NCBI RefSeq assembly: GCF_900016645.1
Contig: NZ_CDGJ01000036.1
Reading direction: 5' to 3' (one strand)
DNA length: 64,000 nucleotides
Source: Acididesulfobacillus acetoxydans
GTDB taxonomy: Bacteria; Bacillota; Desulfitobacteriia; Desulfitobacteriales; Desulfitobacteriaceae
Below, one piece after another: positions 24,085 through 33,705 of the stretch (its first letter is position 1; every line of letters begins with the position of its first letter). The position numbers and the translations under genes were made by a program. The notes under the pieces are model-generated. The model searched no databases. It had not been told where the DNA came from and saw only the letters and a program-made list of their open reading frames with translations.

Positions 24085-26052
24085 ATGCCATTGGCGCTAG
24101 GGATCGATACAGGTGGCACCTATACGGATGGTGTCTTGCTGGAGTTGAAGATGGGGAAAGTTCAAGCCAAGGCCAAATCTTTTACGACGCATGAAGATCT
24201 GACTCTCGGCATCCGCGCTTGCATTGATAAACTCGGCTTGGCAGATTGGAAGGAGGTAGCTCTGGTGTCTTTGTCCACGACTCTGGCGACCAACGCCATT
24301 GTGGAGGGGCGCGGCTGTCGCGTCGGGCTCATCCTCATCGGGCACGAACCCAGCGGCGAACTGCCGGCACAGGAGGTTGCGATGGTGGGCGGCGGGCATG
24401 ACATCAAAGGAAACCCTCAGGCCCCATTGGATCTGGGGGCGCTCCTCCGGGCCATCCGTAATCTGCAAGGTAAAGTCGATACCTTGGCCATTTCCGGTTT
24501 TCTCAGCATTCGGAATCCGGAACATGAGCTTCAGGCTTGGCGAGAGGTCCGGAAAGTGTGGCGAATACCGGTGGTCTGTGCCCACCAATTGACTACCGCT
24601 TTGGGTTTTCACGAACGCACCGTCACCGCTTGCCTTAACGCCCGCCTCCTGCCGATTGTGGCCGAGTTGCTGACTGCGCTCAGAGCGGTCTTGTCCGAAA
24701 AAGATATTGAGGCACCGGTCATGGTGGTTAAGGGAGACGGGTCGCTGATGAGCGAAGCGATGGCGCGGGAGAAGCCGATTGAGACGATTCTCTCCGGGCC
24801 CGCCGCCAGCATCGTTGGTGCCATGTTTTTAAGCGGGCGAAAGCGGGCTCTGGTATTGGATATGGGGGGGACGACCACAGATATTGCGCTGATTAACGGC
24901 GGACAGCCCAGCCTTCATTCGGAGGGGGCCACGGTCGGGGGCTGGAAAACACGGGTGGAAGCGGCGGCTATTAGCACCTTCGGGCTGGGAGGGGATAGTT
25001 ACCTTTGGGTGTCGCGGGAAGGAAAACTCAGCTTGGGGCCCCAGAGGGTTTTACCCTTGGCGGCGGCAGCCGCACGCTATCCCCATTTGGCGGACGAATT
25101 AGCGGAGCTGTCTGCCGCTCGGGAAGTCTGGGGTTATCAACCGGTCGACTCCTGGATTCTCATCAAAAAACCGGCTCAAGGCGACTGGACGGAGTCGGAA
25201 TGGCAAGTGATCCGGGCTTTGCAGGATGGGGCTCACAATATTTTCGTTTTGGCGGAAAGGCTCGGGCGGCACGTAGATTTACTGCCTCTTGCCCGCTTGG
25301 AACAGGCGCGGGTGGTGGGGCGGATATCCCTGACCCCGACGGATTTGCTGCATGCCACCGGTAAATTCACTCCTTGGAATATGGCCGCTTCTCTTGCCGC
25401 CGCACGCTTGCAAGCTGGGCGCCTGCACCTGTCTTTGGCTGATTTTCTTGCGCTGGCTCTGGCCGAAGTACGGAAAGGTTTGGTACGCAGTACTTTGCAA
25501 AGCTTGCTGAACGCGGAAGGTTCTAGTGTCGATCTTACTTCGGCTCCGGGGGCCCAAGTGTTCCTCGAACGTTTTTGGGGGGGTAAAGCTGAAAAAGACT
25601 TTAGCGTAAAATTAAATTTGGCTTACCCGATTGTGGCTATCGGCGCGCCCGTGGAAGCTTACCTGCCGCCCGCGGGGGAGACATTAAACGCAGAGGTCGT
25701 GATTCCCGAGCATGCCGAAGTGGCCAATGCGGTCGGTGCCGCCGTAGGGCAGGTGGTGGAAACGGTGCACACTCTCATCAAGCCGGGTGCAGAAGGCGGG
25801 TTTGTGGTTTATACGCCTTGGGCACGGGAAGGGTTTCAGCACCTAAGTGAAGCGGAAGAGTACGCGGTAAAGCGGGCGCGGGAGGCAGCCCGGCGGAGAG
25901 CTGTTAGAGCCGGGGCTGTGGAGCCGCAAATTATCGTTGATAAAAAAGAAGCGCTTGCCCGTACGGCACTCAGCGATGACATTCTCTTAGTGGAAACGAG
26001 TATCACGGCCAGGGCAATTGGACGGCCGGCCTGGAGAACTAAAGTGGGATGA
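24085..26052 (+). CDS. Hydantoinase/oxoprolinase-family ASKHA ATPase
   Basis: A 655-aa protein of the HyuA/hydantoinase-A family: N-terminal ATPase phosphate loop ALGIDTGGTYTDGVLL (residues 3-18), STTLATNAIVEG, then the second loop LVLDMGGTTTDIALI (about 255-269). Family members either hydrolyse cyclic amides with ATP or have unproven roles. Here it lies 16 nt after an mttB-like gene and 16 nt before a corrinoid gene. In such clusters it may take the place of the ATP-driven corrinoid reductive activator. It lacks the cysteine-rich FeS domain of RamA/RACo-type activators, so direct electron transfer is not supported. Confidence 0.8.
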   Translation: MPLALGIDTGGTYTDGVLLELKMGKVQAKAKSFTTHEDLTLGIRACIDKLGLADWKEVALVSLSTTLATNAIVEGRGCRVGLILIGHEPSGELPAQEVAMVGGGHDIKGNPQAPLDLGALLRAIRNLQGKVDTLAISGFLSIRNPEHELQAWREVRKVWRIPVVCAHQLTTALGFHERTVTACLNARLLPIVAELLTALRAVLSEKDIEAPVMVVKGDGSLMSEAMAREKPIETILSGPAASIVGAMFLSGRKRALVLDMGGTTTDIALINGGQPSLHSEGATVGGWKTRVEAAAISTFGLGGDSYLWVSREGKLSLGPQRVLPLAAAAARYPHLADELAELSAAREVWGYQPVDSWILIKKPAQGDWTESEWQVIRALQDGAHNIFVLAERLGRHVDLLPLARLEQARVVGRISLTPTDLLHATGKFTPWNMAASLAAARLQAGRLHLSLADFLALALAEVRKGLVRSTLQSLLNAEGSSVDLTSAPGAQVFLERFWGGKAEKDFSVKLNLAYPIVAIGAPVEAYLPPAGETLNAEVVIPEHAEVANAVGAAVGQVVETVHTLIKPGAEGGFVVYTPWAREGFQHLSEAEEYAVKRAREAARRRAVRAGAVEPQIIVDKKEALARTALSDDILLVETSITARAIGRPAWRTKVG

Positions 26053-26068
26053 AAAGGGGGAAAAGCCA

Positions 26069-26707
26069 ATGGGAAATTACTTCTCGGAACTTGGAGAAAA
26101 TGTCATTAGTGCCAAACAAGAGCGTGTGCGAGAACTGACTCAGAGAGCGCTAGCGGATGGGGTGGATCCGGTGGAGATCATCAACAGCGGGCTCATTCCC
26201 GGTATGAATGTGGTTGGCGCCCGTTTTAAAGCGGGAGACATGTTCGTCCCCGAGGTGCTGATGTCGGCCAGAGCCATGAATGCCGGCATGGAGTTGGTCA
26301 AGCCGCTCCTTGTGGGCAAGGAAGTCCCTTCCCAAGGTAAAGTTGTCCTCGGCACGGTTAAAGGCGACCTCCACGACATTGGCAAGAACCTGGTATCCAT
26401 GATGCTGGAAAGTGCCGGTTACACCGTGATTAATCTGGGTGTGGACGTATCGGCCGCGAAGTTTCTGCAAGCGGTCAAAGAGAACAAGCCGGACATCCTT
26501 GGTATGTCGGCTTTGCTCACCACTACCATGCTTGGCATGAAGGACGTGATCGAACTTCTGAAAGAAGAGGGCTTGCGTGATCAGGTGAAGGTGGTGATCG
26601 GAGGGGCCCCGATTTCCCAAGAGTTTGCCCGAGAAATCGGGGCGGACGGTTTTGCCCCCGATGCGGGTTCAGCCACGGAACTCTGTCACCAACTGGTGGC
26701 TCGCTGA
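26069..26707 (+). CDS. Corrinoid (B12-binding) protein, MttC/MtgC type
   Basis: A 212-aa two-domain corrinoid protein like that at 21377. The base-off motif D-L-H-D-I-G-K and GMSALLTTTM are followed by VVIGGAPIS and GADGFAPDAGSA. ATG 26069 (MGNYFSEL) follows AAAGGGGG; an in-frame ATG at 26018 would overlap the previous gene. It is set between two mttB-like genes, so it is the probable methyl acceptor of one or both. Confidence 0.93.
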   Translation: MGNYFSELGENVISAKQERVRELTQRALADGVDPVEIINSGLIPGMNVVGARFKAGDMFVPEVLMSARAMNAGMELVKPLLVGKEVPSQGKVVLGTVKGDLHDIGKNLVSMMLESAGYTVINLGVDVSAAKFLQAVKENKPDILGMSALLTTTMLGMKDVIELLKEEGLRDQVKVVIGGAPISQEFAREIGADGFAPDAGSATELCHQLVAR

Positions 26708-26722
26708 GCCGGGGAGAAAGGG

Positions 26723-28186
26723 GTGTCTCTTAGCATGTACCCAGCTTTAAATGGCGGTCAGTTTCGCCTGTTCAATGACAGGCAGGTCAATGCGATTCAT
26801 GAAGGGGTTGTCAGGCTTCTGGAGGACGTGGGTTTGAAAGTAAAGAGCAAACGGGCCTACGAGATCTTTGAGAAGAGTGGGGCCCTCACCGATCCGGCGG
26901 CCGAAACAGTGAGGATTCCGCGTACCCTGCTGGAAAAAGCCATTCGGACGGCACCCTCGCGCGTGACGATCCATGGTCGGGAGGAAAAGGATGATGTTGT
27001 GCTGGAAAAGAACCGGGTGCACTTTGGCACCGGCGGTACGGTCATGTATGCCTTGGATTTTGAAACAGGAGAGAGAAGACTGACCCATACGCAGGATGTG
27101 CGTGATTTAGCCCGCTTGGTCGACGGGTTGGAGAATATTGCTTTCTACGTCATTCATACCTATCCGGCGGACGTGGCGGAAAAAGATGTGGATGTAAACC
27201 GTTTTTACTGGGCGATCACCAATACCACCAAACCCATTATGGGCGGGATGTACACCCTGGAAGGGCTGAGGGAGGCGATCAAAGTCTCGGAAATGGTGGC
27301 CGGGGGAGCGGACAAATTGCGCGAGCGTCCTTTTGTTTCGTTTATTACGCTTATGGTAAGCCCCTTGGTCATGGATTGGCATTATACGGATTTTCTCATT
27401 GAAGTTGCGGCCAAGGGGCTTCCCCTGGCCGTACCCTCAGAACCTTTGGCGGGAGCCACATCCCCGGTAACTCTTGCCTCGACCATCACCCTAAATCTCG
27501 CGGAGAGTTTAGCCGGTCTTACTTTGGCTCAGCTGGTCCGGCCGGGCACCCCGACACTGATCGGTACCACGTCCAGTATCATGGACATGAAAACCGGCAC
27601 TTATGTGGCCGGCGCGATTGAGTCATCCCTCATCAATGCCGGCATTGCCCAGATGGCACAGTACTACGGTCTTCCGCTTTATGCGACTGGCGGGCAATCC
27701 GATGCCAAACTCAATGATGCCCAGGCCGGCTACGAGAGTGCTGCTCAGGCCATGGTTCTCGGCCTGTCGGGAGCCAACTGGGTTCATGACGCAGCGGGGC
27801 TCCTGGAGTGCTGCACAACCGTATCGTACGAAAAGACGGTTATCGACAACGAGATCTTAGGCAATGTGCTCAGGGTTTTGCGAGGGGTGGAGGTCACGGA
27901 CGATACCTTGGCTATCGATGTGATTAAAGCGCAAGGGCCGGGGGGGAACTTCCTGGCGCATCCTCACACGGCGGAACACTTTCGAAGCGAATTTTTTCTG
28001 CCACAAGTGTCAGACCGCTGGAACCGGATTACCTGGAAACAATCGGGGAGCCTTGATGCTCATGCCCGGGCGCATCAGTTAGCCGAAAAGGTTTTAAAGA
28101 CACATCGGGCGGTTCCCGTCGAGCCGAAGCTGCGGGAGGAAATTCGCCGTCTCTTTCCGGGAATCACAGGGGAAGACCTCGGCTAG
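26723..28186 (+). CDS. MttB-family methyltransferase, non-pyrrolysine, second copy (487 aa)
   Basis: A divergent paralogue of the protein at 22623: FGTGGTVMYALDFETG, DVNRFYWAI, GATSPVTLASTITLN and ANWVHDAAGLLECC. It is full length without any stop, so it does not use pyrrolysine. GTG 26723 follows GGGGAGAAAGGG; ATG 26735 has no ribosome binding site at proper distance. It lies in one operon with the corrinoid protein 16 nt upstream. Two paralogues in one operon suggest two substrates or two successive N-demethylations, or a heteromer. Confidence 0.9.
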   Translation: MSLSMYPALNGGQFRLFNDRQVNAIHEGVVRLLEDVGLKVKSKRAYEIFEKSGALTDPAAETVRIPRTLLEKAIRTAPSRVTIHGREEKDDVVLEKNRVHFGTGGTVMYALDFETGERRLTHTQDVRDLARLVDGLENIAFYVIHTYPADVAEKDVDVNRFYWAITNTTKPIMGGMYTLEGLREAIKVSEMVAGGADKLRERPFVSFITLMVSPLVMDWHYTDFLIEVAAKGLPLAVPSEPLAGATSPVTLASTITLNLAESLAGLTLAQLVRPGTPTLIGTTSSIMDMKTGTYVAGAIESSLINAGIAQMAQYYGLPLYATGGQSDAKLNDAQAGYESAAQAMVLGLSGANWVHDAAGLLECCTTVSYEKTVIDNEILGNVLRVLRGVEVTDDTLAIDVIKAQGPGGNFLAHPHTAEHFRSEFFLPQVSDRWNRITWKQSGSLDAHARAHQLAEKVLKTHRAVPVEPKLREEIRRLFPGITGEDLG

Positions 28187-28303
28187 CCGTGTAGATCCCA
28201 GATCGCATAAATGTTGTGGCACCATCAGACGAGGAAAGCGAGTGAGCGTTTATTTCCGGCACATAAAACAATGCCGGGGAATACCGGCGGGAGGGTTAAG
28301 GGG

Positions 28304-29623
28304 ATGGATTTGCGCAATTTTCTTAAGGAGCTGGAGGCACACAGTGAGCTGGAGAGGTTCGGGAGGCCGGTCTCCCTGCAATACCAATTGGGAGACATTT
28401 TGTTCACTTTGGAGCAGAAGGGTCTGGGGGCCGGGCTGTTTCTCGAAGTCGGCAAATCCATGCCGGTAGTCGGCGGCATTCTCGCTTCACCGCGACGTAT
28501 CGCCCTGGCGCTGGGATGTCGGCGGGAAGAAATTGTCGACCGCTGCCTGGCGGCCTTGACGCAACCCTGCCCACCGAAAAGGGTGGAAAAAGCGGCTTGC
28601 CAAGAGGTAGTCTTTAGAGATGAAGAGGTTGACTTGGGTTTCCTGCCTGTTCCAGTCCATGCCCGCAGGGATCGGGGACCGTTTATTACCGCCGGTGTCG
28701 TCGTTTCCAAGGATCCAGAGACCGGATGCCAGAATTTGTCGTTTCAACGCATGCAGGTCAAGGGCAAGAACAAACTTGGTATTATGATCAATGAGTGGCG
28801 TCACTTGCGGGACTTTTACCGTAAGGCAGAGCTTCAGGGGGAATCCTTGCCTATTAGTGTTGCCATTGGAGTCAACCCTTGCATTATGATGGCCGCCGGA
28901 TTTCGTTACGATGGTGACGAAATGGAACTGGCCGGTGCCTTGGCGGGGGAGGAGTTGCCAGTCAGCAAATCTGTCACAAATGATATTTTAGTACCGGCCG
29001 ATGCGGAGATCATTATTGAGGGTGTCATTGAACCGCATGCCAGGGAAGAAGAAGGGCCGTTGGGGGAATTTACCGGGCACTATTCCAAAGCTTGGCCCAG
29101 CCCGGTTTTGCGTGTCAAGGCTATGAGCATGCGCAAAAACCCCATCTATCAAACGATCGCCGGAGCGTCTTTTGAACATGTTAACCTGGGTAATGTCCTG
29201 CCGCGTGAACCCATTCTCAAACAGTTTGTTACCTACGCCTCGGGTAATGTCAAGGCATTGCACTTACCCCCCTATGGCTCAGGCTTTCTTGCTTTAATCG
29301 CCTTGGAGAAAACGAATCCCGGCGAGCCGAAAAACGTGGCTTTAGCCGCTTTGGTTTCCCATGTTAATATTAAAGCGGTAATCGTGGTAGATCCGGACAT
29401 CGACATTTTCAACCCCCATGAAGTGCTATGGGCTCTGACCACGCGGGTTCGTCCCGATCTCGACGTTTTCACCGTGCCGGGGGCCCAGGGGCACGAATTG
29501 GACCCGACTTCAGACGACCGCGGTGTACTGTGTAAAGTCGGAATTGATGCCACCCAGTTGGAGAAAAACTCTGGCTTCGAGCGGGTGCGCTACCGGAATG
29601 TCAACCTGGATGATGTGCGTTAA
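28304..29623 (+). CDS. UbiD-family (de)carboxylase
   Basis: A 439-aa member of the UbiD family, which uses prenylated FMN to decarboxylate, or carboxylate, aromatic or alpha,beta-unsaturated acids. Landmarks: MDLRNFLKELE start, INEWRHLRDFY, a central IEGVIEPHAREEEGPLGEFTGHY with the conserved acidic/Arg residues, and GFERVRYRN near the end. ATG 28304 has GGAGGG about 8 nt upstream; an in-frame ATG at 28211 adds 31 unrelated residues. No UbiX-type flavin prenyltransferase is in the window. It follows the mttB operon by 117 nt with no terminator, so it may be co-transcribed. Confidence 0.88.
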   Translation: MDLRNFLKELEAHSELERFGRPVSLQYQLGDILFTLEQKGLGAGLFLEVGKSMPVVGGILASPRRIALALGCRREEIVDRCLAALTQPCPPKRVEKAACQEVVFRDEEVDLGFLPVPVHARRDRGPFITAGVVVSKDPETGCQNLSFQRMQVKGKNKLGIMINEWRHLRDFYRKAELQGESLPISVAIGVNPCIMMAAGFRYDGDEMELAGALAGEELPVSKSVTNDILVPADAEIIIEGVIEPHAREEEGPLGEFTGHYSKAWPSPVLRVKAMSMRKNPIYQTIAGASFEHVNLGNVLPREPILKQFVTYASGNVKALHLPPYGSGFLALIALEKTNPGEPKNVALAALVSHVNIKAVIVVDPDIDIFNPHEVLWALTTRVRPDLDVFTVPGAQGHELDPTSDDRGVLCKVGIDATQLEKNSGFERVRYRNVNLDDVR

Positions 29624-29722
29624 TACCCGGTCGGAAAATAATCGCTTGCGGTGAAATGTCCCGTCTGTCACCCAGACAGAAGCGCTCAATGGAATCGCAA
29701 GTAGATAAGAGGGGGGAGAAAG

Positions 29723-31063
29723 GTGAGAAGGGTGATTTTGGCGGGATACACGGTGCTTGATTCGACTACGGTTTTGGCCGGAACCGGACTGTGCTGGCGA
29801 GACGACAAGATCGAAGCCGTGCTGGGCAATGAGGAGTTACGGGCTCTGTCCGGAGTGGACGAAATCTTCGATTGTCGGGACAGCATCATCATTCCCGGTT
29901 TTATCGATGGGCATGTCCATCTGTATGGTATGTTGGCTCACGGACTGCTGCCGCAAAAGCCGCTGCCCGATTTTCATGAATTCCTGCGCACACATTGGTG
30001 GCCGGATGTGGAAAACCGTCTCCACGCACAGGATATCACGGCTGCTGCCCGAGTATCCTGTGTGGAGCACATCAAGAGCGGTGTTACGACAATCTGTGAC
30101 GTTGTGGAAGCTCCCAATGCCGGCCCGGGTATATTGGAACAGGAGGCCGCCGTGGTTAAGGAACTGGGACTGAGGGGGGTATTTTCGACAGAAGCTTCGG
30201 AACGGCTGGGAGAGGACAGAGCCGCCAAGTTGCTGGCGGAAAATGTCGCTTTTGCTCGCTCCCACACGGGTGACGCGTCGATCAGAGGCATGATGAGCAT
30301 TCATACGACTTTCACCGGCCGTCCGGATTTTTTACGCAGGGCGACTGCTCTTGCCCGGGAGTTTAACTTGGACTTCCATATGCATTTATCCGAGAGTGAT
30401 TATGAAGCGGAAATTTGCGAGCAAGAGCACGGTTTGCGTCCGACTGAACTCTATGAGCGGCTGGGGATCTTAGGACCCTATGTGGTCGCTTCGCAAGGAG
30501 TTTCTTTGCTGCCGCGTGAACTGGCGATTCTGCGCCGGTATGGCTGCCGGCTGGTGCATATGCCGCTGAGCAACTGTGAAGTCGGGGGCGGATTCGCGCC
30601 GGTGCCGGCGATGCTGGCAGCCGGCATCAGAGTAGGTCTGGGGACTGACGGATATGTGAATGATTTTTTTGAGGTCATGCGCGGGGCCTTTCTGATACAC
30701 AAAGCCGTGGCCAAGAACTCCGCCGTGATGCCCGCACAGATTGTTTTTTCTATGGCTACCGCTCTGGGGGCGGAGGTGTTGGGCTTCAGCGATCTGGGTC
30801 AGTTGAGACCGGGGTTTCGGGCGGATTTTGTCGTATTGGACGATTGGTTTCCCACTCCTCTGACACCGGGGAATTTCTTTGACCAGTTGGTCGCTTTCGG
30901 CCGGTCCGAGTATGTACGCGATGTTTATGTGGCGGGGCGGGCGATTATGCGGGAAAGACAAATCCTGCACGCAGAGGAAAACATGCTGCGGCGAAGCCTG
31001 CGGGAAAGGAGCCTGAATTTTTGGTCAAGCGCTGCCCGGCGGCAAAACGGCACCGGGCAGTAA
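29723..31063 (+). CDS. Amidohydrolase of the SsnA / cytosine-deaminase-like group
   Basis: A 446-aa metal-dependent amidohydrolase: FIDGHVHLYG (HxH), HMHLSESDYE, SQGVSLLP, and GLGTDGYVNDF with the catalytic Asp. From memory of E. coli SsnA, the segment around LPDFHEFLRTHWW and HIKSGVTTICD is alike in layout. SsnA is in the selenium-linked purine locus, where it acts as an aminohydrolase. The reaction is probably deamination or opening of a nitrogen ring. GTG 29723 follows GGGGGGAGAAAG. Neighbouring ygeY and molybdenum hydroxylases support the assignment. Confidence 0.8.
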   Translation: MRRVILAGYTVLDSTTVLAGTGLCWRDDKIEAVLGNEELRALSGVDEIFDCRDSIIIPGFIDGHVHLYGMLAHGLLPQKPLPDFHEFLRTHWWPDVENRLHAQDITAAARVSCVEHIKSGVTTICDVVEAPNAGPGILEQEAAVVKELGLRGVFSTEASERLGEDRAAKLLAENVAFARSHTGDASIRGMMSIHTTFTGRPDFLRRATALAREFNLDFHMHLSESDYEAEICEQEHGLRPTELYERLGILGPYVVASQGVSLLPRELAILRRYGCRLVHMPLSNCEVGGGFAPVPAMLAAGIRVGLGTDGYVNDFFEVMRGAFLIHKAVAKNSAVMPAQIVFSMATALGAEVLGFSDLGQLRPGFRADFVVLDDWFPTPLTPGNFFDQLVAFGRSEYVRDVYVAGRAIMRERQILHAEENMLRRSLRERSLNFWSSAARRQNGTGQ

Positions 31064-31211
31064 AGCAAAGTGCCGTTGGAAGAAATAGGTTCGGCGAGAC
31101 GGGGCCTCTGCGCCTAGAGTGGTGTAACGGCGATACGTCGATAGCACAAAAATGTCGCGAAAATGTTCTCTGCGCCGGTCTTGGTCGACGTTATGCGGGG
31201 AGGTGAGAAAA

Positions 31212-32321
31212 GTGTTCGACTTACAGCAATCAGCGGGGGTGAGCTTGGCGGCCGAATTTTGCGGGATTAAGTTGCAAAGTCCGTTTGTTCTTTCATCCGG
31301 ACCGCTCTCCTATGCGGCGGAAGGTTTGATCAGGGCCCACCGGGCAGGGGCTGGGGCGGTGGTGACAAAGACAATTAGACTTCGGGCCGCAGTTAACCCC
31401 GTGCATCATATCAGCGCGGTTGACAGGGATTCTTTGATCAACTGTGAGAAATGGGCGGATTCCAAGCCAGACCTATGGTTTGAACGCGAGATTCCCATGG
31501 CCAAAGAAGCCGGGGTTGTCGTGATTGCCAGCGTCGGGCACACCCGGGAGGAAGCGGCAAGGTTGGTCAAGGGCTGTGCCGAGGCTGGAGCAGATGCTAT
31601 TGAGCTCGTATCATACAGGGAAGACGTGCTCCTACCCATGCTCAAAGCAGTCAAAGATCTAGTTTCTCTTCCCGTGATCTGCAAATTAAGCGGTAACTGG
31701 CGGGATCCGGTGGGCATAGCGCTAAAATGCTTAGAAGAAGGAGCAGACGCCATCTCTGCCATTGATTCCCTGGGTCCCGCCCTTAAGATCGACATTGCCC
31801 ATGCCCGCCCGGCTATGTTCAGCCGTGACGGCTACGGTTGGCTCTCCGGGGCCGCTATGCGGCCTTTGGCCTTGAGAATCAATGCGGAGATTGCCCGTAA
31901 AGGCTGTGACAATTTGATGGGGATTGGCGGCGTAACCAAGGCTGAAGATGCGGTTGAGTACATGATGGTGGGAGCAAAGGTTGTCGGTTTCCACTCCATT
32001 GCTCTCCTCAAGGGCGTGGACTATATCGCTAAACTTTGCCGGGATACGGCAATCCTTTTGGCTCAACTGGGTTACGGCAGTCTTCAGGAGGTAATCGGCG
32101 CAGCCTTGCCGAATTTTCCCCAAGAGGAACGCCTGGGGCGGTTGGAGTTCCATTTAGGGCCAGGGTGCACGAACTGTCGCCGTTGTGTAACGGTTTGTCC
32201 TTATCAGGCACGTACTTTGGAGTTTCCCGTCATGAAAGTCGACCAAGACTTGTGCCGAAGCTGCGGCCTGTGTCTCTCTGTCTGTCCCAGCGGGGCGCTC
32301 CTGGCCACCCTCGCCGATTGA
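31212..32321 (+). CDS. PreA-like dihydropyrimidine/dihydroorotate dehydrogenase with C-terminal ferredoxin domain
   Basis: A 369-aa protein. Residues 10-290 are an FMN TIM barrel of the dihydroorotate/dihydropyrimidine dehydrogenase family (SPFVLSSGPLSY, ELVSYRED, GIGGVTKAEDAVEYMMVGAKVVGF). Residues 315-369 carry two CxxCxxCxxxC [4Fe-4S] motifs, CTNCRRCVTVCP and CRSCGLCLSVCP. This matches the PreA half of NAD-dependent dihydropyrimidine dehydrogenase; a PreT-like FAD partner is not adjacent. It probably reduces or oxidises a pyrimidine-like ring using ferredoxin-level electrons. GTG 31212 follows GGGGAGGTGAG. Confidence 0.85.
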   Translation: MFDLQQSAGVSLAAEFCGIKLQSPFVLSSGPLSYAAEGLIRAHRAGAGAVVTKTIRLRAAVNPVHHISAVDRDSLINCEKWADSKPDLWFEREIPMAKEAGVVVIASVGHTREEAARLVKGCAEAGADAIELVSYREDVLLPMLKAVKDLVSLPVICKLSGNWRDPVGIALKCLEEGADAISAIDSLGPALKIDIAHARPAMFSRDGYGWLSGAAMRPLALRINAEIARKGCDNLMGIGGVTKAEDAVEYMMVGAKVVGFHSIALLKGVDYIAKLCRDTAILLAQLGYGSLQEVIGAALPNFPQEERLGRLEFHLGPGCTNCRRCVTVCPYQARTLEFPVMKVDQDLCRSCGLCLSVCPSGALLATLAD

Positions 32322-32413
32322 TAGGCGCCAAGGCCTGCGGGAAAAGCGGCAATCGTCTTCCGGTGCGTGTCAGGCAGCTTTGAAACACAGGGCTGGGCCT
32401 TGATTCAGGCCTT

Positions 32414-32435
32414 AGCGGCCGAGAACACGGCCGCT
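32414..32435 (+). other. 8-bp GC-rich hairpin upstream of ygeY
   Basis: AGCGGCCG (32414-32421), loop AGAACA, CGGCCGCT (32428-32435). There is no U-tract. It lies in the 211-nt gap between the PreA-like gene and ygeY and could be a processing or attenuating stem. Confidence 0.5.
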
Positions 32436-32532
32436 GCGGTAAAGGAGAAAATCAGCAAGATAAGGGGGGAGAGAAGGGCAGTGGTTTCCGAGCGCCGAAC
32501 GAATTCGGGAATACCCTGACCCGGCAAGGTTT

Positions 32533-33705
32533 ATGAAAAATAGGTGGGAACACGTTCTAAAGTTGGTCCAGGCATTGGTTAAACGCCCGAGTTTAACCGG
32601 TGAAGAGGGGGAAGTGGCTGATTTCCTGCAGCGAACTCTTCCCGAATACGGGTTCGATCAGATTGTGCAGGATCCATATGGGAATGTGCTGGGGCGAATC
32701 GGGCAATCTGCCGCCGGTGGGCTCTTATTTGACGCTCACCTTGATACGGTCGCGGTGCACAATCCGGAGGATTGGCATCACGACCCTTACGGCGGAGAGG
32801 TTTGGCAAGACAAAATTTTTGGGCGGGGAATTGCGGACATGAAAGGAGCTTTGGCCGCGGCTATCGTAGCGGTGGGGGAACTGCGGCTGGAAGGATGGGA
32901 ACCATCCGGGCCTTTTTGGCTTTCCGGCACGGTAGGTGAAGAGGTGGCCGAGGGGGCAATGTTGGAGAAAGTGCTCGACCGTGTTCAGCCGGAGACGACC
33001 ATCATCGGGGAGAGTACAGGACTGCAACTGGCCGTCGGTCAACGCGGACGGGCAGAGATTATCTTGGACGTGAAGGGACGGTCAGCCCACTCCGCTCATG
33101 CGGATTTAGGGATCAATGCCATTACCGGGGCTATGCAGGCCTTAGCGGAGGTGGCCAAGCTGGAAGCGCCTTCTTCCGGCTTGGGTGAAGGAAGTTTAGT
33201 GGCCACGGATATTATCTCCAGCCCCTACCCCGGCCGTTCCGTGGTTCCTTCCGGCTGTCGGATTACCCTCGATAGGCGCGTACTTTTGGGGGAAACGCCA
33301 ACTTCGGTCTTGGAAGGCATCAACAACTCTTTACCGTCGGAAATAAACGCCAGGGCCAAGCTGGCTCGGTATGCTTTTCAAACCTACACGGGCCGGGCTG
33401 TCACGGGGGACAGTTTTGCCCCGGCCTGGTATTTCGAACCTAGTCAGAGACGTGTGCGGGAGGCCTTGACCGCCCTTAACCGTGCCGGTATTCAGGCTGG
33501 TCCGACGACTTATGGCTTTTGCACGAACGGCAGTGGCAGTGCGGGAAAGAGAGGGATCTTTACTTTGGGTTTCGGTCCCGGGCATGAAGCGGATGCGCAT
33601 ACGACGGATGAGTCCCTGGCTGTCGATCAATTGCTGGGAGCGGTGCAGGGGTACAAGGCCTTGTTCCGTTCTTTGCTGAGGAGGGAAGAAAATGTCCGTT
33701 CATGA
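32533..33705 (+). CDS. ygeY: YgeY-type M20 peptidase/deacylase
   Basis: A 390-aa M20-family metallohydrolase. Metal ligands show in DAHLDTVAVHN, GRGIADMKGA and GTVGEEV; PYGNVLGRIG, QRGRAEIILDVKGRSAHSA and FGPGHEADAHTTDE match the YgeY subgroup as I recall it. In E. coli, ygeY lies in the selenium-dependent molybdenum hydroxylase region, and related gut-bacterial clusters degrade purines. It probably hydrolyses an N-carbamoyl- or N-acyl-diamino acid type intermediate. The ATG has only a weak GGCAAGG ribosome binding site. The last 14 nt overlap the molybdenum subunit gene. Confidence 0.82.
   Translation: MKNRWEHVLKLVQALVKRPSLTGEEGEVADFLQRTLPEYGFDQIVQDPYGNVLGRIGQSAAGGLLFDAHLDTVAVHNPEDWHHDPYGGEVWQDKIFGRGIADMKGALAAAIVAVGELRLEGWEPSGPFWLSGTVGEEVAEGAMLEKVLDRVQPETTIIGESTGLQLAVGQRGRAEIILDVKGRSAHSAHADLGINAITGAMQALAEVAKLEAPSSGLGEGSLVATDIISSPYPGRSVVPSGCRITLDRRVLLGETPTSVLEGINNSLPSEINARAKLARYAFQTYTGRAVTGDSFAPAWYFEPSQRRVREALTALNRAGIQAGPTTYGFCTNGSGSAGKRGIFTLGFGPGHEADAHTTDESLAVDQLLGAVQGYKALFRSLLRREENVRS

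Noticed and set aside
22623..28186. Pyrrolysine (amber) read-through in the MttB proteins
   Set aside because: Both genes are full length with no in-frame TAG, so they belong to the non-pyrrolysine branch.
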